Assembly: GCA_032717465.1 (NCBI GenBank)
Contig: CM064713.1
Location: 196,501-260,500 of the forward strand
Source: Coenobita brevimanus
Taxonomy: Eukaryota; Arthropoda; Malacostraca; Decapoda; Coenobitidae
Direction of reading: 5' to 3'
DNA: 64,000 nucleotides
The notes under the pieces were generated by a model. That model saw only the letters and a program-made list of their open reading frames with translations, searched no databases and had not been told where the DNA came from. Below are positions 56,620-64,000 of this stretch, in pieces (position 1 is the stretch's first letter; each line of letters begins with the position of its first letter). Position numbers and translations under genes: made by a program.

Positions 56620-57130
56620 CATCAGCACGTAGTGGTGTTTATAACCTTGGCAATGTGGAGGCATCATGTGGTTATGTTCATGCATATGTGGTTGCACTAA
56701 TACCATATTACGGTGTTTTTGACCTGCTAATTTATAACCACGGCAATGTGGTGGTGCTTATGGCCATAGGGTTGTTTTCCATGAACATGACCATCCGTTG
56801 CTGTTTATGATCATGAACATGTGGTGGTGTTTGTATGTGCTGGTGTTTATGACCTTGATCATGTGGTGGAATTTGTTACCATGTGGTGGTGTTTATGATC
56901 ATTTAGTGGTGTTTATGACTAAGTGGTGGTGTTTATGACCATATGGTGGTGTTCATCATGGCCATGCAATGGTGTTTATGACCATGTGGTGGTGTTTATG
57001 CCCATGCGGTGGTGTTTATGACCATATTGTGGTGCTTATGGCTATACGATGGTATTTATGGTTATGATCATATAGTGGTGCTAATGATAACGATCTTATG
57101 ACAGTGCTGATGACCATGTGGGTGAATTAC
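56620..57130. repeat. ~20-bp minisatellite (GTGGTGGTGTTTATGACCAT)
   Basis: The unit recurs many times with variation, most regularly between 56820 and 57045. Unit length about 20-22 bp. Confidence 0.85.
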
Positions 57131-58499
57131 AATCTCTCATGCAGAGATATTTACGATTATGTGGTGATTTTTATATTCCGACGACATCCGAATTCATGTA
57201 CCTGTCTCAGCCGTCATTTTCAGTGTTGGTCACTGTCATAACCAAATATAGAAATAACCTGATTGCCGAAGTGATCTGTGCAGTGCCCTATATGACATGC
57301 AATCTTACAATCAAGATCAGCAGCAAAACTAAGTGAACCACCGTTTGACTTGGACAACATGTTCCAGGCATCGAGCATGTTAATGCAGGAGCATCTCCAG
57401 TTGTTGTTTATTGTGGCCTTTCGGAAATGAGGTGTTTCATTCCTAGACACAAGGGTTAGCAACTTTAGCAAAGCCCCTGTTAGGGTCCTGAAGCTCCTGC
57501 ATCTATCTTGTAGTTTTGTACTTGTTTCTTTGTATCCGTGTGATGAGTGTTTTTTCCCCTCTCTGTCAGTGGTGCAGGCATCTCCCTGCGCCCTCTCTTA
57601 TTGCTCTGGCCGTCTGATGAGAATGCAAAAAGTCTGATACCCAAGGATGGACTACCCGCCAGTTATTCAAGTTTGAGCATCTCATCTTCGTTGCGGTCTT
57701 GGTCTTCGTTTCTTGTTGTTACCTAAGTGAACCATTCCGTTTTTTTTCATTTCCATATAAGTTTCCAAAATGCTACAGCTTCAAGACCCAGGTGCCCGCT
57801 GCACCCACACATGAAACTTCGTGTCCCTCACACTGACATATTTCTTTCTTAAGGTATGTTTAACTATATGACCAAAACAACATTAATAACTGTCGCTGTA
57901 CTCTTGAATAGAATATTAATCGGTTAATTTTTATCATGAGAAAGAAATCTGACATATCAAGAGGCGATTACAAGCATGCCTGTGTTGTTTCTGACGTTTA
58001 TGACAGGAAGATATTTATGACAATGTGACAGAGTTTACCCGTATGACTTTGTGGCATAATTTATTAGTTACTTTATTTCTTTCTTCTCTTCTTCTTTCTG
58101 TCTTTCTTTCTTCCAGACACTTCAGTTTGGTGCCGTTCCTTTGTGTCTTAAATCTCCGGTTCAGTCCAAGAAGGGTCAGTGTCCACAGATACTAGTTCTG
58201 AGGTTGGCTCATGGATATACTTTTCACTGGTAAGAAGGCAAGTTTCTATCCTCACCCGTAGAATCAGTAGTACACATCTTGCTGGCCTAAGCAAAGCCAA
58301 GTCAAGGAGGTTCTAAAATCTTCCCTTGTTTCTCCTTAAAACTGAATTTTTTGGACATTTGGCCCTTCTTGCACTATGCTGGAGAATTACTCGTTGGACA
58401 CATACCTCCTGACACCTTTTTCATTTTCTTTATTTGGCTTTTAAAGTGATTTTTTAGGTCAAAGGTCAAACCAGACAAACTCACAAATTTGGGGATCCG

Positions 58500-58500
<1 letters not shown>
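57131..58500. other. No gene recognised
   Basis: Unique sequence without recognised coding or RNA signals. Confidence 0.45.

Positions 58501-58558
<58 letters not shown>
58501..58558. repeat. (TG)n microsatellite
   Basis: About 28 TG units. Confidence 0.95.
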
Positions 58559-58559
<1 letters not shown>

Positions 58560-59049
58560 TCATTCATCCTGGCAACAGCACTACAGTATGTCGGTGCACT
58601 GTAGCTATATAGAAACCATCTTGCATTTCCTTGGCAAAGTTGGCAATCTCTAATTTTTATAGAGCTTTACATATCACAGTCCCCAGTAAGTATGTTGTGA
58701 TGGAAATATGCATTTTCAATGTTGCTCATGAATATACAGAATAAATATTTAATTAAACGGTCAACGATACTTTTGAATGAAATAAAGGGAGGTGGGGAAT
58801 GATGTGGAATAACTGCTATAATGGGCGCCACCCTAAAAAGGTTAAGAACCGCTGTCTTACGTGCTACATACCGTCACATGTGACCACTTCGGCACTAATA
58901 CCCATCGTCCGTATGTAAGTGCTAAGGATATTTCAAGCTAAATCAGTGTAATGGTATTAGCGTTTTTATTTTTTTTCACTTGTCGGTGGGTCATTTGGAA
59001 GATCAATAAAGACTTTTTTAACGAAATTAAAATAATCAGCCTATTCCCT

Positions 59050-59160
59050 GTTCCAGCCTGACAATGAACTCTCGTCCTCCCACGCAACAGACCACCCCTC
59101 TAACCACCTGAACCAGCGACATGAAACCGAGACTGGGTGTGGCCAATGAGCACTGTTATA
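59050..59160 (-). repeat. Candidate tRNA-derived SINE remnant
   Basis: The minus strand reads GTCGCTGGTTCAGGTGGTTA then GAGGGGTGGTCTGTTGCGTG and GGAGGACGAGAGTTCATTGTC. A-box-like TGGTTCAGGTGG and B-box-like GAGTTCATTGTC lie at tRNA spacing. Boundaries and tail are not clear. Confidence 0.45.
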
Positions 59161-60090
59161 ATTATGACAGTGGCGGACTGTACAGTATGTAGGCCACTAC
59201 AGTTCAGCTGAGGTACATTTTCTCGTTAACTTAAATTTTGTAACAGCTCTTAATCAGCAGTTTATTTCGCTTAATACAGTTTAGCATCCCATTATGTGCT
59301 ACTGATGGGAAGTATATCGACAACAGAATATAATAAAATACAATAGGATATTGGTGACATATACATAATAAGTCGCTAAGGAAGAAATGCTACAAAATCT
59401 GCCATTGCCAACAAAAAAACACAACAGCGCCAGCTATACACTCTGGAACACAACTCTTCACCCCTTCAGCCCAAGTATGTCATTCATCTTATCACTCACT
59501 GCTGCCTGACGACTTTACATAGGGGCAGATCTCCCGTACTGAAGGAGTTTATGAGGGCTTTACCTAACACGACCAGTTCGAAAAGTTTCAAGTTCCTCCT
59601 AAGCTGAATATAACGATTGGAAGCAGAAAGAATGGTATAAAAAGCATGTACTAGGACTGAAGGGGTGAGCCGTATTGCTGTCAGAGATTAATATTGCACA
59701 TTGTACCATATTATCCTCTTGTTTGTTATCGATGCAAATCATGTCAGTACTAAAACAATATACGAACACGGGACTTGCGCTTCGCTTTTTACTGTCGGGA
59801 GAGCAATGACTACTCATAATAAAAGATTTATATTATTTACCAAAATACAGTATATGCAATAAAAATTTTACGAAAATGTCTCATATAATTATTGAAACGA
59901 AGAGAGGGATATGATAATAAATACTGAGGAATCTGGTCATCAGTCATCATGAGTTCAAACTTGTGGTAGTTCTGCAAAAGTCACTCCCCACCCCATTTTC
60001 CTCAGTGTTGGATACTACCCTGAAAAAAAGGGCATAATTATAAGGGAATGCTTAGGAGTAATATGCATAGCGAAGAGGTATTACGAAGCT
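59161..60090. other. No gene recognised
   Basis: AT-rich sequence; a copy of the weak dispersed repeat (CGACCAGTTCGAAAAG...TAAGCTGAAT) lies at 59555-59630. Confidence 0.45.
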
Positions 60091-60216
60091 TCCAGTACCA
60101 CTCAGAATACAACCTTAAATCCGATCCAACCGTCCAGTACCACTCAGAATACAACCTTAAATCCGATCCAAGCTTCTAGTACCACTCAGAATACAACCTT
60201 AAATCCGATCCAACTT
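60091..60216. repeat. Tandem repeat, 3 x 42 bp
   Basis: TCCAGTACCACTCAGAATAC then AACCTTAAATCCGATCCAA repeats at 60091, 60133 and 60175 with few changes; a fourth start (TCCAG) follows at 60216. Confidence 0.93.
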
Positions 60217-60531
60217 CCAGTCATACTTTCCACGGTAAGGTGAGTGTCGGTGCGTGAGTGTAGGTTCAGGTCATGGAGTATACAGTATATGCGACTCTTG
60301 CCGTTGTATGTGACTCATGCCGTTGTATCTAACCCCGCCTGATGTCAATGACTGTGTGCTTTTATGTTTGTTAATTTTAAGCACCGTTCGTGTTTGCGTT
60401 TTATACTGCTGTGTAGGCTAAATTTAATGCCTGTTTTTGTGTGTTATCTGGCTGTGTTTTCTTTGTTTATGCGTGTTTTTCTGTCTGTACTGTGTTAAAG
60501 CGGTTATATCTGTCTGCATGTCGTATGTCGG

Positions 60532-60532
<1 letters not shown>

Positions 60533-60598
<66 letters not shown>
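60533..60598. repeat. (TG)n microsatellite
   Basis: About 33 TG units. Confidence 0.95.
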
Positions 60599-60600
<2 letters not shown>

Positions 60601-61004
60601 GCGGTTGAGCTAAAGACAAGCCAAGCGTTGAGTGATGGTTTCCACACTACGGTGTGAGTAGGTGCGACTGTGGAATCCAGGCGGGTGAGGCTCTTGTGGC
60701 CGTCTCTGCATCTGTGTCACCGTTATGACTCTTGGCTCTCGTAATAGTGTGCCTTTTGCGTGCGTTTATGTCTGTGTCTGTGTGAGTTGTCTGTCTTTGT
60801 TATTTCTGTTTATACGTGATTTAATGTCTGTTTTCATTCTGCATGTTTCCCACTGCAGTCGAGATAAATCCTAGTTTAGCGCTGGTGCTGCCTTCCACAC
60901 AATAGTGAAAGTGGACGTGAGTGTGGGGTTGCACAAATGCCACCTATTTGTCACTTACATTTTGTTTAGCAGAGAGCGCAAAAAACACATGAAATTCCTC
61001 CACT

Positions 61005-61185
61005 GTTCTTTCCTTGTCCTTCGAGCAGAGACAAAATTAAATAATAGCTCACGATTATTTTTCTCTCGTAACCACTATTCAGTCATTTATGCATGCAACA
61101 GGCTAACATTGGAACTGTTTTTCTCTGTCTGTGCCCTCCAGTCTTTGAAATGCAATGTGTCCAGACATCTCGAAATAGGCCTGGA
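61005..61185 (+). pseudogene. Jockey-like LINE 3' fragment
   Basis: YSVIYACNRLTLELFFSVC and LQSLKCNVSRHLEI parallel the SQSFIYATGQLWNCLP and LQSFKRSVSRHLE ending at 7.2 kb. It runs directly into (CT)n. Confidence 0.65.
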
Positions 61186-61192
61186 ATCTCTC

Positions 61193-61197
61193 TCCCT

Positions 61198-61270
<73 letters not shown>
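61193..61270. repeat. (CT)n microsatellite
   Basis: CCCTCCCTCC then about 32 perfect CT units. Confidence 0.95.
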
Positions 61271-61275
<5 letters not shown>

Positions 61276-61890
61276 ATCTATCTATCTTTCGAAGTCCTTC
61301 CCTAATCCTCCCTATCCTTTGTTCCTTTCTCTCCCCTTTCCCCCTCCCATACCTCCACCTTCCTCCACACCCTCCACCATTCCATATGCTCATCTCCTCT
61401 CATCCATCACCCCTTCCCTTTCCTTACTCCCTCCATTCTCTCCCCTCCACTCCTTCCGCCTCTCCAATCCCCTATCGTCATTGTAACTCCATCCCTGCCA
61501 CTACCTCCAGCATTAAGGAAGGAGGGAACACAATGGGGGAAGAAAGGGAGAAAGGGGAGAGAAGGAGGAAGGGAAGGGAAGGGAGAGGAAGGAAGAAAAG
61601 GGAAAAGGAGAGTAGGAGTGCGATGAAAGAATAAAGAGAGTGGAAGGAGGAGGAATAGGAGAGGAGGGAGGGAGGTAGGGACAGTAGTGGGAGAGGTATA
61701 GAAGGGAAAGGTGAGAGGGGAAGGTGGAAAGGGAAAAGGAAAGCGAATGGAGGAAGAAGAAAAGGAGAGGGAAAAAGAACAGGGAGAGGAAGAGGACGAA
61801 AGGGAGAAATGGGAGGGCGAGGGGAAAAGGGAACGAAAGGGAGAGGGTGGGGGAAGTAAGGCAGGGTGTGAAAGCAACGGCTGCAGCACA
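61271..61890. repeat. Pyrimidine tract followed by purine (GGGAGA/GGAAG) tract
   Basis: C/T-rich to about 61490, then G/A-rich to 61860, making strong strand asymmetry that flips in the middle. All open frames here are compositional. Confidence 0.85.
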
Positions 61891-61904
61891 ACAACGTGAT
61901 GTCA

Positions 61905-62080
61905 GCATAATACCATCACCCACTACCCTCCCCCATCCCCTACACCACCACCCTCCCCCATCCCCTACACCCCCACCCTCCCCCATCCCTTACAGCCCAC
62001 ACCCTCCCCAACCCCTACACCCCACACCCTCCCCCATCCCTTGCACCCCACACCCTCCCCCATCCCCTACACCCCCACCC
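61905..62080. repeat. ~26-30-bp minisatellite (CACCCTCCCCCATCCCCTAC)
   Basis: Six to seven C-rich units of the type CCCTCCCCCATCCCCTACACC, ending at the start of the CR1 ORF1 segment. Confidence 0.9.
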
Positions 62081-62082
62081 TG

Positions 62083-62778
62083 CGATGAGGTCACAAGAGA
62101 CGCTAATGATAACTCTCTATACGTCATCCATGTTGGTACAAACGATCTGAAGCGCAATAGATCGGAGGAATTGCTAGCAAAGTATCATGGACTGATCAAA
62201 CGATTCAAAACTAAGTCCACTAATGTGATAATATCTGTTATACTCCCAAGGATCAAGGCAGAGAATAGTTTTTATGATAAGGCCTTCAGCACAAATCGTT
62301 TCGTTTCCTTTCGTTTCGTTTCGTTTTTAAAGGCTCCAAAATGCTTGCATGTGTCGGCCTTGGTCACCTAATGGCGGCTTTCCACGCTGCACGATCCATT
62401 GCAGCCTCTCTGTTCAGTCCCTTAACCCTAAGGTCACACTTAATGACCTCGTCCCATGTCTTTCTCGGTCTACCCCTCATAACCCCACCCCCAATATTAA
62501 CACTTCTCACCTTCCTCACCCAATTATCATCCCCCATCCTCTCCACATGTCCAAACCACCTCAATCTACCTCTCCTCATCACAACACCAATACACTCCAG
62601 TCCCATCCTACCTCTCAACCGTCTTAAATCTCTGCACGCAAGGAGTCGACTTTATCAATCTGTGGGACCACTTCTATGAACAGCATCCTCTATTCCAGAA
62701 AGATGGGCTCCATCTGAACTGGGCAGGAGCGGCATGGCTAGGTAGACTTTTGCACAATAAAGTTGCCCTCTTCAAATA
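62083..62778 (+). pseudogene. CR1-like LINE ORF1 with SGNH-hydrolase domain, split
   Basis: Part 1 (62083-62299): EVTRDANDNSLYVIHVGTND, with the GTND block III, SEELLAKYHGLIKRFKTKST and NVIISVILPRIKAENSFYDK. Part 2 (62623-62778): a CTQGVDFINLWDHFYEQH stretch and KDGLHLNWAGAAWLGRLLHN, whose D-x-x-H is the block V catalytic pair, then a stop. A LINE-B fragment separates the parts and the frame is recovered after it (FSTNR / LKSL). The block I serine region is missing upstream of the minisatellite. Esterase-type ORF1 proteins are known from CR1 elements; their role is thought to involve membrane or RNP handling. Confidence 0.8.
62297..62622 (-). pseudogene. LINE-B copy 3: 3' fragment nested in CR1 ORF1
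   Basis: Minus strand: LECIGVVMRRGRLRWFGHVE, RMGDDNWVRKVRSVNIGGGV, MRGRPRKTWDEVIKCDLR, GLNREAAMDRAAWKAAIR, stop, then GTGACCAAGGCCGACACATG and CAAGCATTTTGGAGCC and a (GAAAC)n tail (62297-62327). An 84-codon stretch is open. CGT at each border (62297-62299, 62620-62622) may be a short target duplication. Confidence 0.88.
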
Positions 62779-62789
62779 AAAAAACGTGG

Positions 62790-64000
62790 AACGTCCAGGA
62801 GCAGTAACCTCAACGTAAACACCCATAAAGCCAGTTCTTCAACTGTTTGGGATGGAATTAGAGTCTGCTATGTTAACGAACGTAGTTTATGCAACAAGTT
62901 TGAGGATTAAGAATCTCCTATTTACCTAGAAAATTATGACACTGTTGGCATCACAGAGTCCTGGATTAACACATCTGACCATGACTTCCTAGCGGAATAC
63001 TCATTAAAAGGGTACAATGTTTTCAGCTGTGAGCGACCACATCGAGCTGGTGGCGGTGTTTTACTATATGTGGAAACTAGTCTCCACCCTTCTGTGCTAT
63101 CCAAACCCAGTATTACCAACATAGATGCCAGTTACGTTCAGCTGAGTATTAATTCGCACAAAATAAATATATGTCTCGTCTATCGTCCTCCAGCAGTCAA
63201 CTGAGACAGATGAAAAACTTTACGATCAAACTGCGGAAACTTGTTGTCAAGGGGATAGTGTAATTTTTGGAGACTTTAATTTACCGGTAACAAAGTGGGG
63301 CAAACCGCTAAAGGCACACTCAGGACAAGAACTTTATATGAATCTTCAAGAAAGTGCCCTTTCCCAGCACGTAGAATACCCAACAAGAGGAAACAATATC
63401 CTAGACCTGATCTTAACTACAAATGATAATCTAGTCAACAACGTTGAAATAGGACCTGAGTTTAGTTCCAGTGATTATCGAATTATACAATTTAATATTA
63501 CTACTGAAAAAGTTGAAGAAACAGTGAGCAAAGAAAAGGTCCCGGACTATTGCACAGCGGATTTCACCAGGCTTAGAGCACTACTTGCAAATACAGACTG
63601 GAATGAAATGTCTGAAACCGATGACATAAACCAAGCATGGGAAATATTCACCAAAAAATTTAATGAAGCGGTAATGTCATGTGTGCCACTACCTAACAGG
63701 CATCCAGCTGGTAATAGTAAACCAAAGTGGTGGCCCAGTGAAATTAAAATTAACTTAATAGCCAAAAAACAGGCATACCATAAATATAAAACCAAATAAA
63801 ATTATGATGATAAATTGCAGTATGAAAATCTATGCCGCATACTGAAAAGACTTATTTAAATCCATATTGCTAATACGTGCAAATCAAATCCTAAAGAATT
63901 TTGCAGTTTCATTAGAAAGAGGTTATGACTACAACAATAGGCCCTCTAGAAACGAACAATGGCAAACACACAGAAAATGATGTCGAAATGGCGAACGTTC
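62790..64000 (+). pseudogene. CR1-like LINE ORF2: endonuclease, runs off window
   Basis: GIRVCYVNERSLCNKFED, YLENYDTVGITESWINTSD (the E of the APE active site), LKGYNVFSCERPHRAGGGVL, YVETSLHPSVLSKP, ICLVYRPPA, a frameshift near 63200, SVIFGDFNLPVTKWGK-like GDFN motif, ALSQHVEYPTRGNNILDLIL, SSSDYRIIQFNIT (SDH-like end of the endonuclease) and the linker to RT. Two or three stops or shifts; the last long frame (63338-63799) is intact. It belongs with the split ORF1 upstream and probably with the 3' parts at 33-35 kb. Confidence 0.85.

Larger units (their letters stand above)
55701..58854. mobile_element. Possible non-autonomous hAT element
   Basis: Left CAGTGGTTCTCAAACTGCAG followed by GGAGCGCCCCCCTAGGGGG, and right (reverse-complemented) CAGCGGTTCTTAACCTTTTT then AGGGTGGCGCCCATTAT, look like Charlie-type hAT termini. 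Flanking 8-mers (ATCTAGAC, TCTTACGT) are only partly alike, so the two ends may belong to different copies. The interior has microsatellites and a minisatellite but no transposase. Confidence 0.45.

Noticed and set aside
61407..61986. Several long open frames on both strands
   Set aside because: Pyrimidine/purine low-complexity tract; frames overlap on both strands.

Overview
The window is nuclear DNA of an animal. It is packed with broken transposable elements and microsatellites and holds only a small part of one confidently recognised host gene. The host gene is V-ATPase 116-kDa subunit a: three coding exons on the minus strand (23491-23607, 22387-22563, 19190-19318), with arthropod-like protein sequence and consensus splice sites. 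Long (CA)n, (GA)n and (TA)n tracts together with RTE-like, CR1-like, jockey-like, hAT, Tigger and piggyBac-type remnants suggest a decapod crustacean or relative. The species is an inference. There are no bacterial operons, phage genes or CRISPR arrays.

Layout. 1-14.8 kb: two copies of an RTE-like LINE (called LINE-B here) that carries a PHD-type zinc finger inside its reverse transcriptase (1-1265 and 9921-14800). Between them lie a Tigger-type transposase reading frame split by a 3.56-kb TA-flanked insert (2766-6325, itself holding a CR1/L2-like LINE and a SINE), a jockey-like 3' end and more SINE copies. LINE-B copy 2 has a TTAA-flanked element with a G-rich minisatellite in its 3' tail (13824-14766). 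14.8-29.4 kb: the V-ATPase locus (candidate promoter and 5' exon near 29.15-29.4 kb, coding exons 1-3, then an intron running off the left edge); its introns hold Tigger, jockey, RTE-like (LINE-A) and BovB-like fragments. 29.3-34.9 kb: a diverged tandem duplication, a broken ZBED-type hAT transposase, a GC-rich block with an 81-bp minisatellite, and a CR1 - (AC)n - tRNA-SINE - CR1 array.

35-44 kb: sparse, simple-sequence-rich DNA, a ~140-bp tandem repeat of hairpin-forming units (39.1-40.06 kb), and two opposed LINE-A-type fragments, one interrupted by a short inverted-repeat element with CCTCCGCC ends. 44.27-48.49 kb: a complete but inactivated hAT element with a perfect 8-bp target duplication and a LINE-A copy nested in its zinc-finger exon. 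48.9-52.6 kb: another LINE-A and a long jockey copy. 52.6-62 kb: mostly microsatellites, a candidate orphan exon at 53910-53987, a possible non-autonomous hAT element, and tandem repeats. 62-64 kb: the 5' half of a CR1 element whose ORF1 encodes an SGNH-hydrolase domain, split by a LINE-B tail, followed by the ORF2 endonuclease running off the right edge.

No cooperating multi-gene system was found. The most informative material is the series of nested insertions in which the older reading frame resumes exactly across the younger element, the LINE with the embedded zinc finger and structured leader, and the TTAA element with its G-rich core. Family names LINE-A, LINE-B and SINE-2 are labels used only in this annotation.
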